15,878 nt of DNA, from NCBI GenBank assembly GCA_040004225.1, contig JBDUBI010000227.1:1-15878 (forward strand). Direction: 5' to 3'. The notes under the pieces were generated by a model that was not told the origin of the DNA, did not search any database, and worked only from the letters and a program-made list of their open reading frames with translations. This stretch comes from JALYUA01 sp040004225 (GTDB lineage: Bacteria > Acidobacteriota > Thermoanaerobaculia > UBA5066 > Gp7-AA6). The position numbers and the translations under genes are program-made. Positions 6,469 to 14,610 of the stretch are shown in pieces. Numbering within the stretch: position 1 is the stretch's first letter; every line of letters begins with the position of its first letter.

Positions 6469-7917
6469 ATGGTTGCCGATAACAGCTCCGTTCTCGAGAT
6501 CACAAACCGCGAATACACCGCCGGGTTCATCACCGACATCGAGTCGGAGTCGATCCCCGTCGGTTTGAACGAGGACGTGGTCCGTCTCATCTCCGCCAAG
6601 AAGAACGAGCCCGAATGGCTGCTTGAATGGCGGCTGAAGGCTTACCGCTTCTGGACGACGATGAAAGAGCCGGCGTGGCAGAACGTGCACTACCCGCCGA
6701 TCGACTACCAGGCCGCGTCGTATTACTCCGCGCCGAAATCGAAAGAGAATGCGCCGAAAAGCCTCGAGGACGTCGACCCGAAGCTGCTCGAGACCTACGA
6801 GAAGCTCGGGATCCCGCTGCGGGAACGCGGCAAGCTCGCCGGCGTCGCCGTCGACGCGGTCTTCGACTCTGTGTCCGTCGCGACGACGTTTCGGGAACAG
6901 CTCTCGAAGGTGGGAGTCATCTTCTGCTCGTTCTCGGAGGCCGTCCAGAGCCATCCGGATCTGGTGCGGAAGTACCTCGGCACGGTCGTCCCCTACTCGG
7001 ACAACTTCTTCGCCACGCTGAACTCGGCGGTCTTTTCGGACGGCTCCTTCTGCTACATCCCGAAAGGCGTCCGCTGCCCGATGGAGCTCTCGACCTATTT
7101 CCGCATCAACTCCGCCAACACCGGACAGTTCGAGCGCACGCTCCTGATCGCGGACGAAGGCGCGACTGTGTCGTACCTCGAAGGGTGCACGGCGCCGATC
7201 CGAGATGAGAATCAGCTTCATGCCGCCGTTGTCGAGCTCGTCGCGCTCGACGACGCTCAGATCAAGTATTCGACCGTGCAGAACTGGTACCCCGGTGACG
7301 AGAACGGCAAGGGCGGCATCTACAACTTCGTCACGAAACGCGGGAAGTGCCAGGGCCGCCGATCCAAGATCTCCTGGACGCAGGTCGAAACCGGCTCGGC
7401 GATCACCTGGAAATACCCGAGCTGCATCCTCCTGGGCGACGATTCGGTCGGCGAGTTCTACTCGGTCGCCGTGACGAACAACTACCAGCAGGCGGACACC
7501 GGGACCAAGATGATCCACATCGGCCGGAACACGAAGTCGACGATCATCTCGAAGGGGATCTCGGCAGGCCACGGACAGAACAGCTACCGCGGACTCGTCA
7601 AGATCAACCGCAAAGCCGACAACGCCCGCAACTACTCGCAGTGCGATTCGCTCCTGATCGGGGACCAGTGCGGTGCGCACACATTTCCCTACATCGAGGT
7701 GAACAACTCGACCGCGCAGATGGAGCACGAAGCTTCGACCTCCAAAATCGGCGAGGACCAGATCTTCTACTTCCAGCAGCGCGGCATTTCGACCGAAGAC
7801 GCCGTCTCGATGATCGTCAACGGGTTCTGCAAACAGGTGTTCAAGGAGCTCCCGATGGAATTCGCCGTCGAGGCCCAGAAGCTGCTCGGCGTCAGTCTCG
7901 AAGGGTCGGTCGGGTAA
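6469..7917 (+). CDS. sufB: Fe-S cluster assembly scaffold protein SufB
   Basis: SufB is the core scaffold of the SufBC2D complex, on which nascent iron-sulfur clusters are built in the cytosol. The 482-residue length is normal for the family. The C-terminal beta-helix region carries QCDSLLIG (Cys392) and MEHEAS (Glu421). Their 29-residue spacing matches the Cys405/Glu434 pair implicated in cluster assembly in E. coli SufB. Other strong family stretches are DEGATVSYLEGCTAP (233-247), KIGEDQIFYFQQRGIS and MEFAVEAQKLLGVSLEGSVG at the very end. It is the first gene of the suf operon, directly behind the AT-rich promoter, with GAGGG 6 nt before the ATG. A 65-nt gap follows before sufC, the largest in the operon. 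No unusual features; identification is secure. Confidence 0.97.
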   Translation: MVADNSSVLEITNREYTAGFITDIESESIPVGLNEDVVRLISAKKNEPEWLLEWRLKAYRFWTTMKEPAWQNVHYPPIDYQAASYYSAPKSKENAPKSLEDVDPKLLETYEKLGIPLRERGKLAGVAVDAVFDSVSVATTFREQLSKVGVIFCSFSEAVQSHPDLVRKYLGTVVPYSDNFFATLNSAVFSDGSFCYIPKGVRCPMELSTYFRINSANTGQFERTLLIADEGATVSYLEGCTAPIRDENQLHAAVVELVALDDAQIKYSTVQNWYPGDENGKGGIYNFVTKRGKCQGRRSKISWTQVETGSAITWKYPSCILLGDDSVGEFYSVAVTNNYQQADTGTKMIHIGRNTKSTIISKGISAGHGQNSYRGLVKINRKADNARNYSQCDSLLIGDQCGAHTFPYIEVNNSTAQMEHEASTSKIGEDQIFYFQQRGISTEDAVSMIVNGFCKQVFKELPMEFAVEAQKLLGVSLEGSVG

Positions 7918-7982
7918 TACAGACATCCGCTGCCGGCTCTCCGCCGCCGTCAGCCCTTTCAGAAAAGAACCGGGAAACGAAA

Positions 7983-8786
<804 letters not shown>

Positions 8787-10106
8787 ATGGCCGCTCCGGT
8801 GCTCTCGGCCGAGACCGACCTCGCCGCTTCGGCGTTCGCCGACCTGCGGCGGCGTGCCGGCGCGGAGCCGGCCTGGCTCTCCGGCCTGCGCGACCGCGCC
8901 TTCGCGCGGTTTGCCGAGCTCGGATTTCCGGGCCCGGGCGACGAGAGCTGGAAACACACCAACGTCGCGCCCATCGCACGGATCCCGTGGGAAACCGTAG
9001 AGCCCGATCTCGACGCCGGCCGCCCGCTCCCCGTCCCGGAAGCGGGCGCCACGGCGGGCCTGCAGCTCGGCTTCTTGAACGGCCGCTGGGCGCGGGCGCT
9101 CTCGCCGGTTGCGGCTCGTGTACCGGGCCTCGACATCCTTCCGCTCGCCGAGGTTTTCCGGAACCACCCGGACTGGCTGCAGCCCCACTACGGGAGCCTT
9201 GCCGGATGGGAAAAGAATCCGTTCGCGGCGTGGAACACGGCGCTCGCCGAGGATGGCGCGTTCCTCCGCGTCTCGCGCGGGGCCGCCGCCGCGGGCCCGA
9301 TCCACCTGCTCTTTCTGTCCGAAGGCACGGGCGCGCCGACCGTGTCTCACCCCAGAAACCTCATCGTTCTGGAGGACGGCGCGCAGGCGACCGTCGTCGA
9401 GACCTACGTGGGCGAGGGCACGACGCTCACGAACTCCGTCACGGAAATCGCGCTCGGCGACGGCGCGTCCCTCGATCATGCGAAGGTCCAGCGCGAGTCA
9501 CCCGACGCCTTCCACGTGCAGTCGATCGCCGCCACACTCGGCCGCTCGAGCCAGTTCACGTCGAGCAGCGCCGCGTTCGGGGGATCCATCGCGCGGACGG
9601 ACCTCGGCGTCCTCTTCACGGGCGAGGGAGGGGACTGCACGTTGAACGGGCTGTTCGTCGGCAATGGCACCGCCCTTCTCGACACCCACACGACGGTCGA
9701 CCACGCCACGCCGCACTGCACGAGCCGGCAGCTCTACAAGGGAGTCCTGGACGGTCACTCCCGCGGGGTCTTCCACGGCACCGTGCTCGTCCGCAAGGAC
9801 GCCCAGAAGACCGACGCCCTCCAATCCAACAAGAACCTTCTCCTCTCGCGCGACGCCCTCGTACATTCGACGCCGGCGCTGGAAATCTTCGCCGACGACG
9901 TGAAATGCAAACACGGGTCGACGATCGGCCAGCTCGACGCGGGCGCCCTCTTCTACCTGCGATCCCGCGGCATCGGCGAGCAGGAGGCCCGCGCGCTGCT
10001 CACCTGGGCGTTCGCCTCCGACGTCGTCTCGAAGTTCAGGCCTCAGACCGTGCGGGAGGAAGTGGAGCTAGCGCTCGCGACCCGTCTTCCGGGGCCGCCG
10101 CGATGA
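8787..10106 (+). CDS. sufD: Fe-S cluster assembly protein SufD
   Basis: SufD is the SufB paralogue that completes the SufBC2D scaffold and is linked to iron entry. The 439-residue protein has the family N-terminal helical segment (DESWKHTNVAPI near 52-63) and a central beta-helix of hydrophobic repeats. The conserved C-terminal core contains LEIFADDVKCKHGSTIGQLD followed by LFYLRSRGI. His376 in KCKHG is the likely counterpart of the functionally important His360 of E. coli SufD. It starts directly after the sufC stop, with GGAG (8772-8775) 11 nt upstream. Its TGA overlaps the ATG of sufS by 4 nt (ATGA), which suggests translational coupling. Identification is secure. Confidence 0.96.
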   Translation: MAAPVLSAETDLAASAFADLRRRAGAEPAWLSGLRDRAFARFAELGFPGPGDESWKHTNVAPIARIPWETVEPDLDAGRPLPVPEAGATAGLQLGFLNGRWARALSPVAARVPGLDILPLAEVFRNHPDWLQPHYGSLAGWEKNPFAAWNTALAEDGAFLRVSRGAAAAGPIHLLFLSEGTGAPTVSHPRNLIVLEDGAQATVVETYVGEGTTLTNSVTEIALGDGASLDHAKVQRESPDAFHVQSIAATLGRSSQFTSSSAAFGGSIARTDLGVLFTGEGGDCTLNGLFVGNGTALLDTHTTVDHATPHCTSRQLYKGVLDGHSRGVFHGTVLVRKDAQKTDALQSNKNLLLSRDALVHSTPALEIFADDVKCKHGSTIGQLDAGALFYLRSRGIGEQEARALLTWAFASDVVSKFRPQTVREEVELALATRLPGPPR

Positions 10107-11389
10107 GCCGCCTCGGCGCGATCGCCCCTCCGGCGCCCCCCCTCACGGAGGCGGCAGCGGCTTCGCCCGCTTCTTACGACGTCGCGGCCGTGCGCCGCGA
10201 CTTTCCGATCCTGTCCCGCCGCGTTCACGGCAAGCCCCTGGTCTACCTCGACAACGCGGCGACGACGCAGAAGCCCCTCGCGGTGCTCGACGCCGAACGG
10301 GACGTTTACGAGCGGATCTACGCGAACATCCACCGCGGCGTTCACCTGCTCTCCGTCGAGTCCACCGACGCCTACGACGCCGTGCGCGGGAGGGTCCGCT
10401 CGCTGCTGAACGCTCCCGAGACAAAGGAGATCATCTTCCTCCGTGGCACGACGGAGGCCGTCAATCTCGTGGCTCAGACGTACGGGCGGCGCAACGTGGG
10501 CCCCGGCGACGAAGTCCTGATCACGACGCTCGAGCACCATTCGAACATCGTGCCCTGGCAGATGCTCTGTGAGGAGAAGGGGGCGTCGCTCAAGGTCGCT
10601 CCCATCAACGAGAGGGGCGAGGTCCCTCTGGACACCTTCCAGGCTCTCGTCACGGACCGCACGAAGATCGTCGCCGTCGCGCATGTCTCCAACGCGCTCG
10701 GCACGGTGAACCCGATCCGCGAGATGGCGGAGATCGCGCACGCGCGCGGCGTTCCGATCTTGGTCGATGGCGCCCAGGCGGTGCCTCGGCTCTCCGTCGA
10801 CGTCCAGGAGCTCGGCTGCGACTTCTACGCGTTCTCGGGACACAAGGTTTACGGCCCCTCCGGCACCGGAGTCCTGTGGGGCCGCGCGTCTCTTCTCGAA
10901 GCGATGCCCCCCTGGCAGGGCGGCGGGGACATGATCAGCTCCGTCACGTTCGCGAAGACGACGTGGAACGTGCTGCCTTACAAGTTCGAAGCGGGAACGC
11001 CCAACATCGCGGGTGTCATCGCCCTCGGCGCCGCGATCGACTACGTGACCGCGCTCGGGATCGACTCGATCGGCGCGCACGAGGACGACCTGCTCGCCCA
11101 CGCCACGAAGATCGTCGGATCTATCCCGGGAGTGCGGATCGTCGGTACGGCGGCTGAAAAGGCGGCGGTCCTTTCTTTCACGATCGACGGGGTCCACCCG
11201 CACGACATCGGCACCGTGCTCGACCGGGAGGGCGTCGCCGTCCGCACCGGCCATCATTGTGCGCAGCCGGTCATGGACTTCTTCCGGATTCCGGCGACGG
11301 CGCGGGCCTCGTTCGGTCTCTACAACACGCGGGAAGAGGTCGACGTATTAGCCTCCGGGATCCGCGACGTCATACGGATGTTCCAGTAA
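10103..11389 (+). CDS. sufS: Cysteine desulfurase SufS (class II)
   Basis: SufS is the PLP-dependent desulfurase that takes sulfur from L-cysteine as an enzyme persulfide and passes it to SufU. The 428-residue protein shows the fold-type I core YLDNAATTQKP (48-58), LEHHSNIVPWQ (143-153) and VDGAQAVP (221-228). The PLP lysine is Lys248 in FSGHKVYGPSG (244-254), and the catalytic cysteine is Cys386 in RTGHHCAQP (381-389). The GHHCAQP loop is class II (SufS type) rather than IscS or NifS. A roughly 25-residue Ala/Pro-rich N-terminal tail precedes the conserved domain. The start at 10103 overlaps the sufD stop; a longer open frame runs upstream through sufD and sufC but shows no desulfurase sequence there. 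A 4-nt gap leads to sufU. Confidence 0.96.
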   Translation: MSRLGAIAPPAPPLTEAAAASPASYDVAAVRRDFPILSRRVHGKPLVYLDNAATTQKPLAVLDAERDVYERIYANIHRGVHLLSVESTDAYDAVRGRVRSLLNAPETKEIIFLRGTTEAVNLVAQTYGRRNVGPGDEVLITTLEHHSNIVPWQMLCEEKGASLKVAPINERGEVPLDTFQALVTDRTKIVAVAHVSNALGTVNPIREMAEIAHARGVPILVDGAQAVPRLSVDVQELGCDFYAFSGHKVYGPSGTGVLWGRASLLEAMPPWQGGGDMISSVTFAKTTWNVLPYKFEAGTPNIAGVIALGAAIDYVTALGIDSIGAHEDDLLAHATKIVGSIPGVRIVGTAAEKAAVLSFTIDGVHPHDIGTVLDREGVAVRTGHHCAQPVMDFFRIPATARASFGLYNTREEVDVLASGIRDVIRMFQ

Positions 11390-11393
11390 CGCC

Positions 11394-11915
11394 ATGTCTT
11401 CCGATCTTCGCGAGCTGTACCAGGAGACGATCCTCGACCACGGCAAGAGGCCGAGAAACTTCCGGGAGCTCGTGTCCGCCAACCGCAAGGCCGAGGGCTA
11501 CAACCCGCTCTGCGGAGACCGCGAAACGGTCTATATGGAGCTCGACGGCGATACGGTGCGCGACATTTCGTTTCAGGGCGCGGGATGCGCCATCTCGACG
11601 GCGTCCGCCTCGATGATGACCGAAACGATCAAGGGCAAGAGCCGCGCCGAATCCGAGGCCCTCTTTGAACGCTTCCACGACCTGATCACGGGAGGCTCGA
11701 GCGCACCGGCCGATGCGCCGGCGCTCGGAAAGCTCGAAGTGTTTTCGGGAGTCCGCGAGTATCCGGTCCGCATCAAGTGCGCGACCCTGCCCTGGCACAC
11801 GATGCGGTCCGCGTTGAACGGAGCGGGGCAGACCATTTCCACGGAGAGCGGCGCCGAAGCTTCCCCCAGGGACGAGCCCTCCGGCGGCGGAACAGCTCCT
11901 CCGGTTGCCTGTTAG
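11394..11915 (+). CDS. sufU: SUF zinc-dependent sulfurtransferase SufU
   Basis: SufU accepts persulfide sulfur from SufS by zinc-ligand swapping and hands it to the SufBCD scaffold. The 173-residue protein begins with the IscU/SufU-type LYQETILDHGKRPRNF (8-23). It has the expected zinc ligands Cys40 and Asp42 in NPLCGD, Cys65 in GAGCAIS and Cys129 in RIKCATLPW. The 18-to-20-residue insertion between Cys65 and Cys129 that marks SufU against IscU appears present (around 95-115). The conserved domain ends near residue 142. The remaining 30 or so residues are a Ser/Gly/Pro-rich tail ending in PPVAC, an unusual addition with a terminal Cys. Its stop codon overlaps the sufT ribosome-binding site, so translation of the two is probably coupled. 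Identification is secure. Confidence 0.95.
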   Translation: MSSDLRELYQETILDHGKRPRNFRELVSANRKAEGYNPLCGDRETVYMELDGDTVRDISFQGAGCAISTASASMMTETIKGKSRAESEALFERFHDLITGGSSAPADAPALGKLEVFSGVREYPVRIKCATLPWHTMRSALNGAGQTISTESGAEASPRDEPSGGGTAPPVAC

Positions 11916-11923
11916 GAGTCACC

Positions 11924-12466
11924 ATGCGCATGCAGAAAGAAGTCACCACCACCCGCGAGTTCGAAGCGACGGAGATCCCGAGCGGCATGAAGATCCGCGT
12001 CCCGGAGGGGACCCCGCTCGCGATCACGCAGTCCCTCGGCGGCAGTTACACCGTCATGACGCCGTACGGGTACATGGCCCGCGTCGACGGGACCGATGCC
12101 GACGCCATCGGCGAGGAGATTCTCTCGCCGCAGGACGCGGCCGCCTCCGGAAAAACGGCGGGGGAGCTCGCGTGGGACCAGCTCCGCACCTGCTACGACC
12201 CCGAGATCCCCGTCAACATCGTGGACCTCGGCCTCGTCTACAAGTGCGAGGTGGTTCCGAAGGAGCAGGGCGGCAGCCGCGCCGAAGTGAGCTTCACGTT
12301 GACGGCCCCCGGATGCGGGATGGGCGACGTCCTGAAAGACGACATTCGCAGCAAGCTCTTGTCCGTGCCCGGCATCGAAGAGGCGGAGGTCCAGGTCCTG
12401 TTCGACCCGCCCTGGAACATGAGCATGATGTCCGACGCGGCAAAGCTGCAGCTGGGAATGATGTGA
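11924..12466 (+). CDS. sufT: Fe-S assembly protein SufT (long form, MIP18/DUF59 domain)
   Basis: SufT is a DUF59/MIP18-family factor that helps maturation of Fe-S proteins; it is accessory rather than part of the scaffold. The 180-residue protein has an N-terminal segment of about 75 residues (IPSGMKIRVPEGTPLAITQSLG region) typical of the long SufT form. The C-terminal DUF59 domain follows, with YDPEIPVNIVDLGLVY (91-106) and TAPGCGMGD (127-135) carrying the conserved Cys131. The start is ATG 11924: AGGAG (11914-11918) sits 5 nt upstream and overlaps the sufU stop. An in-frame extension to 11777 is sequence overlapping sufU and is not family-like. A second Met occurs at residue 3. A 43-nt gap leads to the Rrf2 gene. 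Confidence 0.93.
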   Translation: MRMQKEVTTTREFEATEIPSGMKIRVPEGTPLAITQSLGGSYTVMTPYGYMARVDGTDADAIGEEILSPQDAAASGKTAGELAWDQLRTCYDPEIPVNIVDLGLVYKCEVVPKEQGGSRAEVSFTLTAPGCGMGDVLKDDIRSKLLSVPGIEEAEVQVLFDPPWNMSMMSDAAKLQLGMM

Positions 12467-12509
12467 GAAGCGGCGTGACGCGCGGGGCCACCGGCGAAAG
12501 GCGGCATCC

Positions 12510-12992
12510 ATGAAGCTCTCGACGCAGGAAGAGTACGGGCTCCGCTGCCTGCTGCACGTCGGCCGGGTCGGAGCGGAGGGAAGCGTCACGATCCCCGAGC
12601 TCGCGCGTGCGGAGGGAATGTCGGAGCCGAACGTCGCCAAGATGATGCGCGTCCTGCGCCGCGGCGGGTTCGTGCGCTCCACCCGCGGGCAGTCCGGCGG
12701 ATACAGCCTGGCGCGGTCGCCCGAACAGATCGCCGTCGGCCAGGTTCTCGCGGTGCTGGGCGGCCGGCTCTTCGACTCCAACTTCTGCGGCAACCATGCC
12801 GGATCCGGAAATCTCTCCTGCGCCCACATGGGCGACTGCTCGATCCGCTCCGTCTGGCAGACGATTCAGGGCGCGATCGACGGCGTCCTCGCTCAGCTGT
12901 CCCTGAGAGAGCTGCTTCAGAGCGAACGGGAGATGAACGTCTGGGCGACGGGCAAGTCGCCGCGGCTGCCCGTCCTGGAACATCGGGCTTAG
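12510..12992 (+). CDS. Rrf2-family Fe-S-sensing transcriptional regulator (IscR/SufR-like)
   Basis: The 160-residue protein is an Rrf2-family winged-helix repressor, the family of IscR, NsrR and the Rrf2-type SufR. The N-terminal helix-turn-helix opens with MKLSTQEEYGLRCLLHV, and the wing contains RSTRGQSGGYSLAR (56-69). The sensor segment carries Cys93 (NFCGNHAG), Cys104 and Cys110 (SCAHMGDC), followed by SIRSVW. The three cysteines could ligate a [2Fe-2S] or [4Fe-4S] cluster, but the spacing C-x10-C-x5-C differs from C-x5-C-x5-C of E. coli IscR. GAAAGG (12496-12501) is 8 nt before the ATG. As the last gene of the suf operon it probably reports cluster supply and autoregulates the operon; that role is inferred from family and position. 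Which named subfamily it belongs to cannot be settled here. Confidence 0.93.
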   Translation: MKLSTQEEYGLRCLLHVGRVGAEGSVTIPELARAEGMSEPNVAKMMRVLRRGGFVRSTRGQSGGYSLARSPEQIAVGQVLAVLGGRLFDSNFCGNHAGSGNLSCAHMGDCSIRSVWQTIQGAIDGVLAQLSLRELLQSEREMNVWATGKSPRLPVLEHRA

Positions 12993-12999
12993 GAACGAA

Positions 13000-13026
13000 G
13001 CGAGAGAGCCGGACTCGTCGTCTCGC
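13000..13026. terminator. Possible bidirectional terminator hairpin between convergent genes
   Basis: GCGAGA (13000-13005) can pair with TCTCGC (13021-13026) across a 15-nt loop in the 37-bp spacer between the Rrf2 gene and the convergent lipoprotein gene. The stem is short and has no T-run, so the support is mainly positional. Confidence 0.25.
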
Positions 13027-13029
13027 GGG

Positions 13030-13491
13030 CTACCGTCCCTCCGAGCCAAACGGCGAGTAGCGTCCGGCGTGCCGGTACGGACGGTGAAACACCCCGATCG
13101 GCGTTGAAAACGTGATCTCCCCCTCGACGGCGTAGTCGATCGACCGCATCAGAAGGGCTTCGAGTCCCGCGGTCCTGACCTTGCTCCAGTCGAGCGTCAA
13201 CGGGAGCCGCACGGGAGTGGTTTGCTTTCCTTCGAGGACCGTCTCGGCGTCGACGACACCTCCGCCGGCATCGCGACCCTCCACCGTCGCCTTGTACGTC
13301 AGCCGCTGCACGGAAATCCGGTACGAGTTCGGGTTGTAGACGTCCAGAGCCGCCTCGACGTCCGCCCCGCTCGCATTGAAGGATCTGACGGAAATCCCGC
13401 GGAAGACCACCTCCGGCCGGCGGAAGACGCAGCCGGAAATGGAACAGAGAACCGCGAGAAGGAACAAGAAAGCCAGGGGGCGCAGTCGCAT
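13030..13491 (-). CDS. LEA14-like (WHy domain) lipoprotein
   Basis: The 153-residue protein is a predicted lipoprotein. A basic start (MRLRP) and hydrophobic stretch lead to the lipobox ISGC with Cys21, so it should be lipid-anchored in the envelope. The mature part resembles the LEA type 2/WHy beta-sandwich: alternating hydrophobic strands, the hallmark VYNPNSY (51-57), then LEGKQTTPVRLPLTLDW, and a late YAVEGEITFSTPIG. Bacterial members are linked to stress or desiccation, but no activity is established. The ATG at 13491 is chosen over the TTG at 13503 because GGGAG lies just upstream at good spacing and the signal peptide then starts with a short basic head. It is convergent with the suf operon and divergent from the next gene. 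Family assignment is likely but made by eye. Confidence 0.8.
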   Translation of the reverse strand: MRLRPLAFLFLLAVLCSISGCVFRRPEVVFRGISVRSFNASGADVEAALDVYNPNSYRISVQRLTYKATVEGRDAGGGVVDAETVLEGKQTTPVRLPLTLDWSKVRTAGLEALLMRSIDYAVEGEITFSTPIGVFHRPYRHAGRYSPFGSEGR

Positions 13492-13554
13492 GAACTCCCA
13501 CAACCGCAGGGGGGCGCTCCACCTTCCCTGCTGTCCCGGATGACCGGCGCATCA

Positions 13555-13560
13555 TAGAAT
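13555..13560 (+). promoter_or_regulatory. TAGAAT -10 box 6 nt before the start codon
   Basis: TAGAAT matches the -10 consensus at five of six positions and ends exactly 6 nt before the ATG at 13567. No Shine-Dalgarno sequence lies between. That geometry would place the transcript start at or next to the ATG, the arrangement typical of leaderless mRNAs. No clear -35 is visible. Confidence 0.4.
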
Positions 13561-13566
13561 GAGTCC

Positions 13567-13944
13567 ATGCGATTGGGCCGCTGGTGCCTTCTGTTGCTGG
13601 CTGTGGCCGCCGGTCTCTGGTTCTTCAAGGGGCCCTCGACGGACCTCTTTCACGGGTTCAGCCGCGAGTCGCCGGCTCCCATCGACAGGGCGAAGGCGGC
13701 CGCCGAGAAGAGCAGCAACCGCGCCGGGGAGACGACGGGGGCGCAGAGCGAGGCGGACGGCGGGGCGCCGGCCGCCGGTGTCACGGAAAACATGACCCCC
13801 GAACAGGTGAAGGCGCTTCTGGGGCCTCCGTCCGATTCCCGTTCGGAGACAACCGATGCGGGAGTGCGCCGGGAGACGTGGACGTACGCCCAGACCGGCA
13901 AGACGGTCGTTTTCGAGAACGGAGTCGCCGTCTCGATTCGCTGA
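13567..13944 (+). CDS. Small membrane-anchored protein with BamE/SmpA-like C-terminus
   Basis: This 125-residue protein has a hydrophobic N-terminus (residues 5-20) that is a signal anchor or signal peptide. A Lys/Glu/Ala/Gly-rich, low-complexity linker follows (38-73). The C-terminal 50 residues read like the SmpA/OmlA (BamE-like) module: MTPEQVKALLGPP (76-88), a charged turn, RRETWTY (101-107) and VVFENGVAVSI (114-124). In that family, a turn-of-helix LGxP motif and a closing two-strand hairpin are usual. It lacks the lipobox cysteine of true BamE; Cys7 lies inside the hydrophobic stretch and is unlikely to be lipidated. It is divergent from the LEA14-like lipoprotein, and the ATG has no clear ribosome-binding site. 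Probably an envelope protein; function unknown. Confidence 0.72.
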   Translation: MRLGRWCLLLLAVAAGLWFFKGPSTDLFHGFSRESPAPIDRAKAAAEKSSNRAGETTGAQSEADGGAPAAGVTENMTPEQVKALLGPPSDSRSETTDAGVRRETWTYAQTGKTVVFENGVAVSIR

Positions 13945-14055
13945 GGCCGGAGGCCCGAGCTCGGGACAATCAGGCTAAGCTTTCGTTTCTGGCCGAAAGG
14001 AGCGCCGAGGCGCCGGGCCGTCCAAAGGCCTCTGAGAACGCGAGTCAAACTCCGC

Positions 14056-14083
14056 TTCGCCTTTAGCCCTTTGTCCTTCGCCC
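14056..14083. repeat. Four tandem degenerate heptamers (TTNGCCC-like)
   Basis: Four 7-nt units run head to tail: TTCGCCT, TTAGCCC, TTTGTCC and TTCGCCC. They lie in the 219-bp non-coding stretch 13945-14163. Earlier in that stretch there is a 12-bp palindrome CCCGAGCTCGGG (13954-13965) and a weak CTTTCG/CGAAAG hairpin (13980-13985/13994-13999), but no gene that I can support. The period of 7 is clear, although units differ by one or two bases. Confidence 0.5.
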
Positions 14084-14098
14084 GCCTGAAGGCTCAAG

Positions 14099-14128
14099 CC
14101 CGACATCGCTGCGATGTTTCCGGGTTTT
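14099..14128 (+). terminator. Hairpin with T-tract, possible terminator or attenuator
   Basis: ACATCG (14103-14108) pairs with CGATGT (14112-14117) around a CTG loop, and CCCG (14099-14102) pairs with CGGG (14121-14124) after a 3-nt bulge. TTTT follows directly at 14125-14128. This is the best T-tailed hairpin in the window. It could end the transcript of the BamE-like gene or, given its position 36 nt before the next ATG, attenuate the downstream gene. Confidence 0.4.
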
Positions 14129-14138
14129 CGGTCCTTCC

Positions 14139-14161
14139 TGTACCCTGCAGTGAGAGGTACA
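14139..14161 (+). promoter_or_regulatory. Ribosome-binding site partly inside a hairpin
   Basis: TGTACC (14139-14144) can pair perfectly with GGTACA (14156-14161) around an 11-nt loop. The Shine-Dalgarno sequence GAGAGG (14152-14157) spans the loop and the start of the 3' arm, 6 nt before the ATG at 14164. Folding would partly hide the ribosome-binding site, so translation may be structure-sensitive. Confidence 0.35.
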
Positions 14162-14163
14162 CG

Positions 14164-14547
14164 ATGCGACGCTTTTTTGCGGGGCTGTGTCTCGTTCTTC
14201 TCGCGGCCGCCGTTTCTGCTCAGCACTCTCCCGCGCCGGACGGCCCCGCGGAGGGCCCGCAGAAGGCCAACCCGGGCTCCGGGACGGCGCCCGGCGTCCA
14301 TCCGCCGTCGCCCATGTCCGGAGGCCGCTTCGCTCCCGGACCGCCGCTCTCGGCCGCGACCGAAACCGTCCCCTCGGGAAGAGTCACGACGACGGAATCC
14401 ATTTCCGTGCCGACGCCCGTTCCGACCGTCGTGCCCACGATCTCGGCCCTTCCTGCGGCTCCCACCCGCGTGGCGACTCCGGTCAGGAAAAAGCCCCGGG
14501 CAAAGACTCGACGGACGCCCGCGCCGACGATGACGCCGCGCGGCTGA
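14164..14547 (+). CDS. Small secreted Pro/Thr-rich protein
   Basis: The 127-residue protein has a clear signal peptide (MRRFFAGLCLVLLAAAVSAQ, probable cleavage after VSA at 17-19). The remainder is low-complexity and rich in Pro, Ala, Thr and Ser, with a VPTPVPTVVPT stretch near 79-89. A basic segment RKKPRAKTRR (about 106-115) comes before the last residues TPAPTMTPRG. No domain is recognisable; it looks like a secreted or wall-associated spacer-like polypeptide. The ATG at 14164 is supported by GAGAGG at 6 nt and by the signal peptide; an earlier in-frame ATG at 14071 adds sequence with no signal-peptide character. Codon usage is GC-rich like its neighbours. It may be a real but fast-evolving gene; a spurious ORF is less likely given the signal peptide and ribosome-binding site. 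Confidence 0.65.
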   Translation: MRRFFAGLCLVLLAAAVSAQHSPAPDGPAEGPQKANPGSGTAPGVHPPSPMSGGRFAPGPPLSAATETVPSGRVTTTESISVPTPVPTVVPTISALPAAPTRVATPVRKKPRAKTRRTPAPTMTPRG

Positions 14548-14610
14548 GGGCGCGGCGGGAGAGCGTTTCCCTTATCTCGGTCGAACTCTGTCCGACTTTC
14601 GGATCACGGA

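Noticed and set aside
6394..7926. 510-codon minus-strand open frame opposite sufB
   Set aside because: SufB on the plus strand is unmistakable and full length; the antisense frame has no recognisable features.
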